Part shown: positions 1-8,330 of the stretch, piece by piece
Layout: each line of letters begins with the position of its first letter
Numbering within the stretch: position 1 is the stretch's first letter
Assembly (NCBI RefSeq): GCF_001724135.1
Contig: NZ_MEDS01000025.1
Span: forward strand, 124,001 to 188,000
Length of the DNA: 64,000 nt
Reading direction: 5' to 3'
DNA from: Comamonas sp. SCN 65-56
GTDB taxonomy: Bacteria; Pseudomonadota; Gammaproteobacteria; Burkholderiales; Burkholderiaceae_C
The notes under the pieces: model-generated
Database searches by the model: none
What the model saw: only the letters and a program-made list of their open reading frames with translations
What the model was told of the DNA's origin: nothing
Made by a program: the position numbers and the translations under genes

Positions 1-1946
1 CCGGTGATGATGGCGGCGTAGTTCACCGTGTTGGCCAGCACTTTCTTCACGTAGTCGCGCGTTTCGGTGAACGGCACGTTCTCGGCCCAGATGGCGGCCT
101 CGATCACCGGGCCGTTGCGCCAGGCGCGCGGGCGCCCCGGCCCGGCGTTGTAGGCGGCGGCGGCCAGCGGCATGGAATCATCGAAGTCGTCCAGTGCCAG
201 CTTGAGGTAGGCCGTGCCTATGGTGATGTTGGTTTCCTGATCGGTGAGCTGATCCTGCGTGAAACCGGTCAGACCGATCTTCCTGGCCGTCCAGCGCGCG
301 GTGGCGGGCATGACCTGCATCAGGCCCGAGGCACCGACATGCGAGCGCGCATCCATGATGAAGCGGCTCTCCTGGCGCACCAGGCCATAGACGTAGGCCG
401 GATCGAGCCCGATTTCCTTCGCGCGCCTGAGCACCGCGTCGTGAAACGGCATGGGGAAGCGCTGCGCGCTGGCTATCACCGTCTTGGTGCGCTCGCTGGT
501 GTTGATGCAGCGGTCCCACACCTCCTGGCTGCAGGCAAAGTCGGCAGCGGCGAGCAGTTCGCGCTCGCCCATGCCGCCGGGGGTGTGCAAATTGGTGGTG
601 TAGTTCCACTCGCGCACGCCTTCGCCGCGCAGGCCCAGCAAGATGGCGTAGAGCGCGCGGTTGAGCCCCGGATTGGCGCGGGCGGCGGCCTTTTCTTCAG
701 CGCTGAGCGGCGCGGGTGCCGGCGGCGTCTGGATGCGCCCGCCGAGCTCCTCCATCGCCAGCTGCTCATAAAAGCCGCTGGTGCCGGCGATGCGTGCATA
801 CAAGGCCTCGGCCTGCGCCCTGGCGTCGGCGCTGGGCTGGCCTGCCATCAGCGCACGCGCCTTCCAGTAGACCCATGTGCTTTCCTCGCGCAACGCGGGG
901 CGCATGGCATCGATGGCCTGGCGCACCTGCTTGAACTGGCCGGCGCGCAGCGCGGCACGCGCCTTCCAGGCCAGCATGTCGTCGGACAAGTCGGCATCGC
1001 GCTTGACCTTGGCAAAGTAGGCCATCGCGTCGTCCGAGAGCGACAGCGCCGCCTGCCGCGCTATCGCGCCCCAGACCCAGTCGCGCTGCTCGCTGCTAAG
1101 GCGCTCGGCCCAGGTATCGGACAGCAGCCGCGCCGCGCCGGTGTAGTTGCTCATCGCCAGGCGCACCAGCGCCAGCGTGACGAGTTCACTGGGGTGCTCG
1201 CGCAGCGCCGGTTCAGCCGCTTTGTGCTTGCCTTTGGTTTTGGCTTTGGTCTTGGCCGCAGGGCCGCCCAGCGCGAGGTATTTGCTGGGCGCGCCAAAGG
1301 CGTCGCCGAACTGCGCCAGCAGCTGCGGCGCCACCGCCTCGACGGCAGCGCGCGACTGCCCCGGATGGTTGATCTCACCGCCCAGCCGCACCTTGCGCCA
1401 GACATCCAGCGGTTGGATGCGGCCATCGGCCAGCAGCTGCGCGGCGGCCTGGGTGCAGCCGTCGCTGCTTCGCTTCTGGGCATACCAGCGGCTCAGGACC
1501 TGATCGCCCGCATCCGCCGGTGCCTCTCCCCTGAGCTCGGCCACCAGCAAGGCATAGCAGCGAACGTTCGGATCGTCGCGCATGCGAAAGTCCTGCAGCA
1601 CATCGGAAAAGCGCTGCCAGTCGCGGCGTTGCCCGAGGATCAGCAGCCAGTCGTTGCGCAGGCGGTCTTCCTGGTAAGTACCCTTCCAGCGCTGGAAAAA
1701 CGCCTGCACTTCCTCATCGCTGGCGGACTCCAGGCGCGCCTTGAGCTCCCAGTACGCGGCCCAGGCCTCGATGGGACTGCCCGCCGCCTGCGGCAGCAGC
1801 TGCGTCAACTGGGCGCGGTCGCCCTTGCGAAAGGCCTTGTGCATCTGCAGCAGCACTTCGTCACTGACGTTTTGCGCCGTCGCGGGCATGGCCGCCATCA
1901 CCACCAGGGCCGCAAGCAGCAGTGTCAGAATCCGGATGAATTGCAT
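1..1946 (-). CDS. slt: Soluble lytic murein transglycosylase (partial, C-terminus outside window)
   Basis: Periplasmic enzyme that cleaves the MurNAc-GlcNAc bond of peptidoglycan with 1,6-anhydro product formation. The start at 1946 gives MQFIRILTLLLAALVV followed by small residues ending in ATAQN, a typical Sec signal peptide. The long helical superhelix region fills most of the 648 visible codons. The catalytic SLT domain near the window edge shows the ESRF motif with the catalytic Glu, then GASGLMQVMPATA, and later AAYNAGPGR. The reading frame runs off the left edge, so the last residues are missing. It is divergent from the folate cyclo-ligase gene with only 17 bp between the two starts, so promoters must overlap coding sequence. 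The family assignment is secure; the precise Slt subtype is inferred. Confidence 0.93.
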   Translation of the reverse strand, partial: MQFIRILTLLLAALVVMAAMPATAQNVSDEVLLQMHKAFRKGDRAQLTQLLPQAAGSPIEAWAAYWELKARLESASDEEVQAFFQRWKGTYQEDRLRNDWLLILGQRRDWQRFSDVLQDFRMRDDPNVRCYALLVAELRGEAPADAGDQVLSRWYAQKRSSDGCTQAAAQLLADGRIQPLDVWRKVRLGGEINHPGQSRAAVEAVAPQLLAQFGDAFGAPSKYLALGGPAAKTKAKTKGKHKAAEPALREHPSELVTLALVRLAMSNYTGAARLLSDTWAERLSSEQRDWVWGAIARQAALSLSDDAMAYFAKVKRDADLSDDMLAWKARAALRAGQFKQVRQAIDAMRPALREESTWVYWKARALMAGQPSADARAQAEALYARIAGTSGFYEQLAMEELGGRIQTPPAPAPLSAEEKAAARANPGLNRALYAILLGLRGEGVREWNYTTNLHTPGGMGERELLAAADFACSQEVWDRCINTSERTKTVIASAQRFPMPFHDAVLRRAKEIGLDPAYVYGLVRQESRFIMDARSHVGASGLMQVMPATARWTARKIGLTGFTQDQLTDQETNITIGTAYLKLALDDFDDSMPLAAAAYNAGPGRPRAWRNGPVIEAAIWAENVPFTETRDYVKKVLANTVNYAAIIT

Positions 1947-1963
1947 ATGAGGGGAATTATCGG

Positions 1964-2536
1964 ATGGACAAAGCAGCCGTACGCAAACGCCTGGTGGCCG
2001 AACGCCTCGCCCTGCCCGATCGCCTCGCGCGCGCCGACGCGCTGCAGCAGGTGCTGCGGTTTTGGCTGGTGCAGCGCCCCGACAACGTCATCGGCGCCTA
2101 CTGGCCGATCAAGGGCGAGTTCGACGCGTTGCCCGCGCTGCATCGCTGGAAGGAAGACGGCGAGCTGATGGATGAGCCCCAGCGCCGACGCATCGGCCTG
2201 CCGGTGATCGACAAAGCCACCAAGACGCTTGCGTTCCACGCCTGGTACCCCGGCTGCCCGATGGAGGAAGACGCCTACGGCATTCCCAAACCCAAGGACA
2301 CCGAGGTGTTGCACCCCACGCTGCTGTTCGTGCCCTGCGTGGGCTACGGGCCCGGCGGTTACCGGCTGGGTTACGGCGGCGGTTTTTACGACCGCACGTT
2401 GGCCGCCTTGCAGCCCAGACCCTTCACCGTGGGGCTGGGCTACACGCACGGCTATGTCGACGACTTCGTGCCCGAGGCGCACGACTTGCCCCTGGATGCG
2501 ATCCTGAATGACAACGGAGTGGTGTGGCCGGTGTAA
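1964..2536 (+). CDS. fau: 5-formyltetrahydrofolate cyclo-ligase
   Basis: Converts 5-formyl-THF to 5,10-methenyl-THF at the cost of ATP, returning a stable folate form to the active one-carbon pool in the cytosol. The 190-residue protein has the usual length. It carries the basic N-terminal KxxxRKRL-like start (MDKAAVRKRLVAERL) and the family signature GYGPGGYRLGYGGGFYDR near residues 128-145. The gene starts 17 bp from the divergent slt start and its end overlaps the downstream MFS gene by 13 bp if that gene uses its GTG start. In many proteobacteria this gene is the ssrS-linked ygfA, but no 6S RNA is recognised here. Confidence 0.95.
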   Translation: MDKAAVRKRLVAERLALPDRLARADALQQVLRFWLVQRPDNVIGAYWPIKGEFDALPALHRWKEDGELMDEPQRRRIGLPVIDKATKTLAFHAWYPGCPMEEDAYGIPKPKDTEVLHPTLLFVPCVGYGPGGYRLGYGGGFYDRTLAALQPRPFTVGLGYTHGYVDDFVPEAHDLPLDAILNDNGVVWPV

Positions 2537-3762
2537 GCGGGATGGACGCACCGTCCCGGGTCAGGGTTGTCGGATCACTGGGCGTCGCCCAGACACTGGC
2601 CTGGGGGTCTTCGTACTACCTGCCGGCCGTTCTGGCAGCGCCCATGGCCCGGGAGCTGGGCATCACCACGCCCATGGTCTACGCAGCGTTCTCGGGCGCA
2701 CTGGTGGCCTCGGCGCTGCTCGGGCCAGTGGCCGGCCATGCGATCGATCGCCACGGGGGCCGCAACGTCCTGGTCGCTGCCAGCCTCCTGTTCGCTCTGG
2801 GCCTGGCCATGCTGGGCCTCGCTCCAGGGCCCTCGATGATGGTGGCGGCCTGGCTGATCATCGGCGTGGCGATGGGCGCCGGCCTGTACGAGAGCGCGTT
2901 CTCCACCCTCGTGCGGATTTACGGCCGCGATGCCCGCAGCGCGATCACCGGCATCACGCTGATCGCCGGCTTTGCCAGCACGGCAGGCTGGCCGCTGTCC
3001 GCGTGGATGCAGGCGCAGTTTGGCTGGCGCGGCGCCTGCCTCGGCTGGGCGGCCCTCCATCTGCTGCTGGGGTTGCCACTCAATGCCTGGCTGCCGCGCA
3101 CGGGGCGTGCATCCAGGGTCGATGGGGCGCCAGCCAAGGCACATGCCGAAGACCAGGCAGCTTCCGTGGATGCACCGCCCGCAACACCCGCGTCCGCCGG
3201 CAGGGTCTCGGTCCTGCTGGCCTTTGTCTTTGCTGCCACCTGGTTCATCAGCACCGCCATCGCCACGCACCTGCCCCGGATGCTGGAAGCCACGGGAATG
3301 ACACTGGCAGCGGCCGTCGGCATAGGCGCCCTGATCGGACCGGCGCAGGTGGTCGCGCGGATGCTGGAATTCGGCGTTCTGCGCGCCATCCACCCGCTGC
3401 TCTCGGCGCGCCTGGCCGCGCTTGCCCATCCCATTGGTGCGATGGCCTTGCTCGTCACGGGGCCTGCCCTGGCCCCGGTGTTCGCCATGCTGCATGGCGC
3501 GGGCAACGGCATTTTGATGATCGCCAATGGCACCTTGCCGCTGGCGCTGTTCGGTGCGCGGGGCTATGGCGCCCGCCAAGGCTGGCTGATGCTGCCGGCG
3601 CGGTTCGCGCAGGCCCTGGCTCCATTGCTGTTCGGGCTGGCCCTGGATGCCTGGGGCGTGAATGCGCTGTGGCTCACCAGCGCCTTGGGAGCGGCGGCGT
3701 TTGGCGCCTTGATGCTGCTGCGTCCACCCCCATCGCCCTCGCCAGCCCACTTGCCTGACTGA
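2524..3762 (+). CDS. MFS transporter (putative exporter)
   Basis: A 412-residue protein with about twelve hydrophobic segments, typical of the major facilitator superfamily in the inner membrane. The loop between segments 2 and 3 has GHAIDRHGGR, matching the MFS G-x3-D-R-x-G-R signature. A hydrophilic Ala/Pro-rich stretch around residues 195-230 forms the central cytoplasmic loop between the two six-helix halves. The GTG at 2524 has GGAG four bases upstream and overlaps the previous gene; an ATG at 2542, just after that gene's stop, is an alternative start. The substrate cannot be read from the sequence. ArsH is encoded downstream, but nothing else shows that this is an arsenic exporter. Confidence 0.85.
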   Translation: MAGVSGMDAPSRVRVVGSLGVAQTLAWGSSYYLPAVLAAPMARELGITTPMVYAAFSGALVASALLGPVAGHAIDRHGGRNVLVAASLLFALGLAMLGLAPGPSMMVAAWLIIGVAMGAGLYESAFSTLVRIYGRDARSAITGITLIAGFASTAGWPLSAWMQAQFGWRGACLGWAALHLLLGLPLNAWLPRTGRASRVDGAPAKAHAEDQAASVDAPPATPASAGRVSVLLAFVFAATWFISTAIATHLPRMLEATGMTLAAAVGIGALIGPAQVVARMLEFGVLRAIHPLLSARLAALAHPIGAMALLVTGPALAPVFAMLHGAGNGILMIANGTLPLALFGARGYGARQGWLMLPARFAQALAPLLFGLALDAWGVNALWLTSALGAAAFGALMLLRPPPSPSPAHLPD

Positions 3763-3790
3763 TTTTTTTGGTTATTCCTCCGGAGGCTTC

Positions 3791-3901
3791 ATGCTCCAAC
3801 ACCCCATCTCCATTCACCGTCCCATGCTGGTGACGCCGCCGGGCAGGCGCATGGGCCCGCCTTCCAGGGCAATGGCAACCGCGGAGTGCTGCCGTGCCTG
3901 A
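3791..3901 (+). other. Short ORF upstream of arsH, possible leader or remnant
   Basis: A 36-codon frame begins at ATG 3791 behind a strong Shine-Dalgarno-like CCGGAGG (3780-3786). It encodes MLQHPISIHRPMLV and ends in TGA at 3899-3901, just before the ArsH ATG at 3909. The peptide has no recognised family. It may be a translated leader coupling translation into arsH, or the start of a decayed gene. Support is the ribosome binding site and spacing only. Confidence 0.3.
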
Positions 3902-3908
3902 GCATCGG

Positions 3909-4616
3909 ATGAATTTGCCCAATATCGACCCCGCGCTGCTGCAGCAACCCGACACGCTGCGACTGCTCGCGCCCGCGCGCGCCACGCACGCGCCGCGCTT
4001 CCTGCTGCTCTACGGCTCGCTGCGCGAGCGCTCGTTCAGCCGCCTCGCCGCCGAAGAAGCCGCGCGCATCCTGCGCGCGCTCGGCGGCGAAACCCGCATG
4101 TTCAACCCCTCCGGCCTGCCGCTGGTGGACGATGCCCCCTCAGACCACCCCAAAGTCAAGGAGCTGCACGCGCTGACGCAATGGGCCGAAGGCATGGTGT
4201 GGAGCTCGCCCGAGCGCCACGGCGCGATGACCGGCCTGATGAAGACCCAGGTTGACTGGATCCCTCTGTCCGCCGGTGCGGTGCGCCCGACCCAGGGCAA
4301 GACCTTGGCGGTGATGCAGGTCTCGGGCGGCTCGCAGTCCTTCAACGCCGTCAACCAGATGCGTGTGCTGGGCCGCTGGATGCGGATGCTGACCATCCCG
4401 AACCAGTCCTCGGTCGCCAAGGCATACCAGGAGTTTGACGCAGCCGGGCGCATGAAGCCTTCAGCCTACTACGACCGCATCGTGGACGTGATGGAGGAGT
4501 TGATGAAGTTCACGCTGCTCACGCGTGACGTCGCGCCGTACCTTGCGGATCGCTACAGCGAACGCAAGGAAAGCGCCGAGGCACTGAGCCTACGCGTGCA
4601 GCAGGCGGCGCTCTGA
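3909..4616 (+). CDS. arsH: ArsH-type NADPH-dependent flavin reductase
   Basis: ArsH is an FMN-binding flavoprotein that oxidises trivalent organoarsenicals and reduces quinones or azo dyes with NADPH. Visible motifs are [14 protein letters not shown] (FMN phosphate loop of the flavodoxin-like fold), PEWHG-type [19 protein letters not shown], and [15 protein letters not shown], all characteristic of ArsH. ATG 3909 gives 235 residues starting [12 protein letters not shown], the usual ArsH beginning; an upstream GTG at 3894 would add five residues. No arsR, arsC, arsB or ACR3 is present nearby, so this ArsH is not in a classical ars operon here. Expression may come from the upstream MFS transcript. 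Confidence 0.93.
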   Translation: MNLPNIDPALLQQPDTLRLLAPARATHAPRFLLLYGSLRERSFSRLAAEEAARILRALGGETRMFNPSGLPLVDDAPSDHPKVKELHALTQWAEGMVWSSPERHGAMTGLMKTQVDWIPLSAGAVRPTQGKTLAVMQVSGGSQSFNAVNQMRVLGRWMRMLTIPNQSSVAKAYQEFDAAGRMKPSAYYDRIVDVMEELMKFTLLTRDVAPYLADRYSERKESAEALSLRVQQAAL

Positions 4617-4740
4617 GCGCTTGAGAGCGCGGTTTCGGTCTTCAATCGCCGTCTGCCGACGCCGCAAACACCTTTCACCCACCGGCAGAAGGAGGATCGC
4701 GCCAAAATGCGCGCACCTTTTCCTTGAAAGCGTCCTCCCC

Positions 4741-5427
4741 ATGCTCACGCTCTACATCGGCAACAAGAATTATTCGTCCTGGGCCATGCGCGTCGGTGTG
4801 CTGATGACGCAGGCGCAAATCCCGCACGAGCAGGTACTGGTGCGCTTTGACGGCTTTGATGAAGGTTCCGCCTTCAAGCAGCGCCTGAAGGCCGTCAGCC
4901 CCACCGGCAAGGTGCCGCTACTGGTCGATGGCGACCTGAAAATCTGGGACACGCTGGCGATCTGCGAATACCTCGCCGAGCAATTCCCGGGCAAACACCT
5001 GTGGCCACAGGACAAGGCCGCGCGCGCGGTAGCGCGCAGCGTCGTGGCCGAGCTGCACAGCGGCTTCGGCGCGCTGCGCCAGCATTGCTCGATGAACATC
5101 GAGGCGCACCTGCCCGAGGTCGGCGCGATCCTCTGGCGCGACCAGCCAGGCGTGCGCGCCGACGTGCAGCGTGCGGTCGAGCTGTTCCCCGAGTTGCTCG
5201 CGCGCCACGGCGGACCCATGCTGTTCGGTGATTTCAGCATCGCCGATGCTTACTACGCACCGATGTGCACGCGTTTCATGACCTACGGCATCCCCTTGCC
5301 GCCTGCGGTTCAAGACTACGTGCAACGTGTGCTGGCGCTGCCGGGCGTCAAGGCCTGGTGCGACGATGCGCGCGCCGAGCACGATTTCGTCGCGTTTCAG
5401 GAACCGTACCGGCTGCGGCGCGATTGA
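4741..5427 (+). CDS. Glutathione S-transferase family protein
   Basis: A 228-residue cytosolic GST. The N-terminal thioredoxin-like domain begins LTLYIGNKNYSSWAMR, with the SxW motif seen in the YfcF/YfcG-like and zeta-like bacterial GSTs. The glutathione-binding core SPTGKVPLLVDGDLKIWD contains the conserved cis-Pro (VP), followed by ESxAI-like DTLAICEYLAEQFP. The all-helical C-terminal domain follows. ATG 4741 is chosen because the motif-bearing N-terminus starts there; a longer frame upstream has no homologous residues. The physiological substrate is unknown. The gene stands alone between arsH and a toxin-antitoxin pair. Confidence 0.92.
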   Translation: MLTLYIGNKNYSSWAMRVGVLMTQAQIPHEQVLVRFDGFDEGSAFKQRLKAVSPTGKVPLLVDGDLKIWDTLAICEYLAEQFPGKHLWPQDKAARAVARSVVAELHSGFGALRQHCSMNIEAHLPEVGAILWRDQPGVRADVQRAVELFPELLARHGGPMLFGDFSIADAYYAPMCTRFMTYGIPLPPAVQDYVQRVLALPGVKAWCDDARAEHDFVAFQEPYRLRRD

Positions 5428-5445
5428 CGGCTTGCCATGGACCGG

Positions 5446-5467
5446 ATGTAGCACGAATGTGCTACAT
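5446..5467. promoter_or_regulatory. Palindromic operator upstream of the RHH/ParE module
   Basis: Perfect inverted repeat with 9-bp arms: ATGTAGCAC at 5446-5454, a 4-nt spacer GAAT, then GTGCTACAT at 5459-5467. It lies 31 bp before the antitoxin ATG, where autoregulated ribbon-helix-helix antitoxins bind. The right arm overlaps a plausible -10 hexamer (TACATT). Confidence 0.65.
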
Positions 5468-5497
5468 TGACCACAAACCTTGACCGAAGGGCGCACC

Positions 5498-5800
5498 ATG
5501 TCGACCACCACCATCCGCCTCGAAGACACCCTGAAAACGCGCATCAATGCGGCTGCGCAGCACGCGGGCACGACGGCGCATGCCTTCATCCTTGAAGCGA
5601 TCGAGCGCACGGTGGCGCAGGCGGAGCAGGACGCCGCCTTTCACGCGCTGGCACAGGAACGCTGGGCGCACATCCGCGCCACCGGGCGCACGGTGGCCTG
5701 GGATGAGGCCAAGGCCTACCTCGGCGCACGCGCCCAAGACCAAACAGCACGCAACCTCAAGGCCGGCACGGCCAAACCGGCAGCGCACCCTGGCGCATGA
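5498..5800 (+). CDS. Ribbon-helix-helix antitoxin (CopG/ParD-like)
   Basis: A 100-residue protein. The N-terminus MSTTTIRLEDTLKTRINAAA is a classic ribbon-helix-helix start: a short beta strand (TTIRL) followed by two helices and AHAFILEAIERTV. Such antitoxins dimerise to bind operator DNA and use their C-terminal tail to neutralise the partner toxin. The gene overlaps the downstream toxin by 4 bp (ATGA at 5797-5800), implying translational coupling. A perfect 22-bp palindrome lies upstream (5446-5467), the expected autoregulatory operator. The ATG at 5498 is preferred over a longer frame because the RHH strand begins there. The tail after about residue 70 (KAYLGARAQDQ onward) is likely the toxin-wrapping segment. 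Confidence 0.85.
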   Translation: MSTTTIRLEDTLKTRINAAAQHAGTTAHAFILEAIERTVAQAEQDAAFHALAQERWAHIRATGRTVAWDEAKAYLGARAQDQTARNLKAGTAKPAAHPGA

Positions 5801-6090
5801 CCCGACTTGAACTGGCCCCCGAGGTGTTCGAGGATTTCGACCGCTTCTTCGAGCACATCGCGCAACACGACCCGGGCAGTGCGCCCGAGCGCATCGGCAC
5901 CCTTATCGATGCGCTGCAAGTGCTCACGCACAGCCCCGAGATCGGCCGCCCCGTGGGCGATGGTCTGCGCGAACTGGTGATCGGCCGCGCGTCGCGCGGC
6001 TACGTGGCGCTGTACGCCTACGGGGCGGCGCTGGACACGGCCTTCGTGCTCGCGCTGCGCCACCAGCGCGAGCAGGGGTTCAAGCGCTGA
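5797..6090 (+). CDS. ParE/RelE-family toxin
   Basis: A 97-residue toxin of the RelE/ParE fold. It begins [21 protein letters not shown], then has the helical hairpin with [16 protein letters not shown], and ends in beta strands [19 protein letters not shown] and a basic tail HQREQGFKR. ParE members poison DNA gyrase and RelE members cleave ribosome-bound mRNA; the sequence does not settle which. The DNA-binding RHH antitoxin partner favours ParE. It is translationally coupled to the antitoxin. The stop at 6088-6090 touches the region where cca begins, so cca may be read through from this transcript. Confidence 0.87.
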   Translation: MTRLELAPEVFEDFDRFFEHIAQHDPGSAPERIGTLIDALQVLTHSPEIGRPVGDGLRELVIGRASRGYVALYAYGAALDTAFVLALRHQREQGFKR

Positions 6091-6098
6091 TGGCGGCG

Positions 6099-7358
6099 AT
6101 GCAGATTTACCAGGTCGGCGGCGCGGTCCGCGATGCGCTGCTGGGCCGCCCGGTGCACGACCGCGACTGGGTTGTCGTTGGCAGCACGCCAGAGGAAATG
6201 GCAGCACTCGGCTACCAACCCGTAGGGCGCGACTTTCCGGTCTTTTTGCACCCGAAGACGCACGAGGAATACGCGCTGGCGCGCACCGAGCGCAAGAGCG
6301 GGCGCGGCTATCGCGGCTTTGTGGTGCAGGCCTCGCCCGAGGTGACGTTGGAAGAAGACCTGGCGCGGCGCGATATCACTATCAACGCCATAGCTGCCAG
6401 CCCCGATTGGACGGGCGCTGGAGCCGTATTTGACCCATATAACGGCGTAGCTGACCTGAAGGCGCGCGTGCTGCGCCACGTGGGCCCTGCCTTTGCCGAA
6501 GACCCGGTACGCATCCTGCGCGTGGCGCGCTTTGCCGCGCGCTTTGCCGATTTTTCCGTCGCGCCCGAGACGCTGGCGCTGATGCGCGCAATGGTCGCGG
6601 CGGGCGAAGCGGATGCGTTGGTACCCGAGCGCGTGTGGCAAGAACTCTCGCGCGGGCTGATGGAAGAAAGGCCCTCGCGCATGCTGCAGGTGCTGCGCGA
6701 TTGCGGCGCGCTGGCCGTGCTGCTGCCCGAAGTCGATCGCCTGTGGGGTGTGCCACAGCGCGCCGACTACCACCCCGAGGTGGATACCGGCCTGCACCTG
6801 CTGATGGTGCTGGACATGGCCGCACAGCTCGATGCCAGCCTGCCGGTGCGTTTCGCCTGCCTGACGCACGACCTGGGCAAGGGCACCACGCCCGCGCATA
6901 TCCTGCCGCGCCACCTGGGCCATGAAGGGCGCAGCGCCCAGTTGCTCAAGGGCGTGTGCGAACGCCTGCGCGTGCCCACCGATTGCCGCGAGACCGCGGA
7001 CGTGGTGGCGCGCGAGCACGGCAATATCCACCGCAGCAACAGCCTGGATGCCGCCGCCATCCTGCGCCTGCTCGAGCGCTGCGACGCGCTGCGCCAGAGC
7101 GCGCGTTTTGCGGATGTGCTGCTGGCCTGCGAATGCGATGCGCGCGGACGCGGCGGATTGCACGCATCGCCCTACCCGCAACGGCCGCGCCTGGCGGCGG
7201 CATTGCAGGTGGTGCAGCAGGTGGCCACCGCGGCGATTGCCGCACAGGCCGCTGCCGCCGGCGCACGCGGCCCGCAGGTGGGCGAAGCGATTCGCCGCGC
7301 GCGTGTGCAGGCGCTGCGGCAATGGCTGCTGGCACCAACCACATCCCCACAGCCCTGA
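6099..7358 (+). CDS. cca: Multifunctional CCA tRNA nucleotidyltransferase
   Basis: Adds or repairs the 3'-terminal CCA of tRNAs using CTP and ATP without a template. The nucleotidyltransferase core is clear: [12 protein letters not shown], then [14 protein letters not shown] with the catalytic carboxylates, and the class II motif [15 protein letters not shown]. The neck and body helices follow. An HD domain is present ([10 protein letters not shown]), giving the phosphatase/phosphodiesterase activities of the long E. coli-type enzyme. With the ATG at 6099 the protein has 419 residues and begins [12 protein letters not shown]. An in-frame ATG at 6090, overlapping the toxin stop, would add three residues. 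Confidence 0.95.
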   Translation: MQIYQVGGAVRDALLGRPVHDRDWVVVGSTPEEMAALGYQPVGRDFPVFLHPKTHEEYALARTERKSGRGYRGFVVQASPEVTLEEDLARRDITINAIAASPDWTGAGAVFDPYNGVADLKARVLRHVGPAFAEDPVRILRVARFAARFADFSVAPETLALMRAMVAAGEADALVPERVWQELSRGLMEERPSRMLQVLRDCGALAVLLPEVDRLWGVPQRADYHPEVDTGLHLLMVLDMAAQLDASLPVRFACLTHDLGKGTTPAHILPRHLGHEGRSAQLLKGVCERLRVPTDCRETADVVAREHGNIHRSNSLDAAAILRLLERCDALRQSARFADVLLACECDARGRGGLHASPYPQRPRLAAALQVVQQVATAAIAAQAAAAGARGPQVGEAIRRARVQALRQWLLAPTTSPQP

Positions 7359-7391
7359 AACCGCGCCACACGCCACGGCAAGCAGGTAAAG

Positions 7392-7402
7392 TGGTATGAC
7401 CA
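7392..7402. promoter_or_regulatory. TGGT-N3-ACCA operator upstream of the glc regulator
   Basis: TGGTATGACCA is a perfect FadR/PdhR/GlcC-type half-site pair. It lies 40 bp before the preferred regulator start and recurs in reverse orientation before glcD. It suggests autoregulation by the adjacent FadR-family protein. Confidence 0.65.
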
Positions 7403-7441
7403 GTGGACCGTATCGACGCACCGGAACAAGGAGCGCAAAAC

Positions 7442-8176
7442 ATGCCCGTAGCGGATTGGGTGGTGCAGCGGCTGGAGGCCCTGATCACCGAGGGAATACT
7501 CAAACCCGGCCAGGCCCTGCCGTCGGAACGCAGCCTGTCGGCGCGGCTGGATGTATCGCGCGCGGCCATTCGCGAGGGGCTGCGCGCCTTGCGCGCGCGC
7601 GGCTTGATCGAAACCGTGCACGGGCGCGGCTCCAGGGTGGCCGGCCTGGTGAAACGTGCCGAGCTGCCACCGCTCATGCGCCAACTGCAGGCGCGTCCCG
7701 AAACGCTGTATGACCTCTTCGAGGTGCGCCAGATGCTGGAGGCCGAATCCGCCCGCCTGGCCGCGCTGCGCGGCAGCCGGGCCGATTTCGCCCGCATCAC
7801 GCGCCGCTACGAAGAGATGCAATCGTCGCGCAGCCGGGCCACCAGCGCCGCCACGCTGGCCCAGCTGGACCATGCGTTTCACGCCTCGATCTGCGCGGCC
7901 TCGCACAACCCGGTGCTGGTGCATACCCTGAGCTCGCTGTCCGACCTGCTGCTGACCTCGGTGTTCGCATCGGTCAACAACCTCTACCACCGGGAGGAGG
8001 ACATGCGCGTGATCGACCAGCAGCACACGCGGCTGTACAAGGCGATCATGGCGCGTGATTCGGAGCAGGCACGGCGGCTCGCAGGCGCGCATATCGATAC
8101 CGTGATCGCCTGCCTGCGCGAGATAGAAACATCAGAGCATCTGCTGGTGGTGGATGCGCTGCCCACAGCACCCTGA
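7442..8176 (+). CDS. glcC: FadR/GntR-family transcriptional regulator, probable glycolate/lactate regulator
   Basis: A 244-residue DNA-binding repressor or activator. Residues 1-70 form the GntR winged helix (ALPSERSLSARLDVSRAAIREGLRALRARGLI), and the rest is an all-helical FCD effector domain with conserved metal/ligand residues (AQLDHAFHASI, HTRLYKAI, AHIDTVI). ATG 7442 is preferred since AAGGAG lies eight bases upstream; a GTG at 7403 would add 13 residues. Identical TGGT-N3-ACCA operators stand before this gene and before glcDEF. Placement directly upstream of glycolate oxidase genes supports a GlcC role. LldR-like lactate control is the main alternative. Confidence 0.82.
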   Translation: MPVADWVVQRLEALITEGILKPGQALPSERSLSARLDVSRAAIREGLRALRARGLIETVHGRGSRVAGLVKRAELPPLMRQLQARPETLYDLFEVRQMLEAESARLAALRGSRADFARITRRYEEMQSSRSRATSAATLAQLDHAFHASICAASHNPVLVHTLSSLSDLLLTSVFASVNNLYHREEDMRVIDQQHTRLYKAIMARDSEQARRLAGAHIDTVIACLREIETSEHLLVVDALPTAP

Positions 8177-8204
8177 TGGCAAAGCGCGCCGCGTGCGCAT
8201 CAAC

Positions 8205-8215
8205 TGGTCATACCA
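8205..8215. promoter_or_regulatory. TGGT-N3-ACCA operator upstream of glcDEF
   Basis: TGGTCATACCA, extended to a perfect 13-bp palindrome CTGGTCATACCAG (8204-8216). It is the exact reverse complement of the site before the regulator gene. It lies about 115 bp before the preferred glcD start. Confidence 0.68.
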
Positions 8216-8330
8216 GCAGCGAAAGCCATCGACATCGCCTGCTTCGTGACCAACAATCGGGGACGTCTCCATGAACCCACGCACGCCCAGGCGCGCGCCA
8301 TGCGTGCCTGCAACCAGAACCGTCCCATCC

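Noticed and set aside
339-2168. 609-codon open frame on the plus strand over the slt gene
   Set aside because: It is antisense to a gene with a signal peptide and catalytic motifs; its translation has no family features and it exists because of high GC codon bias.
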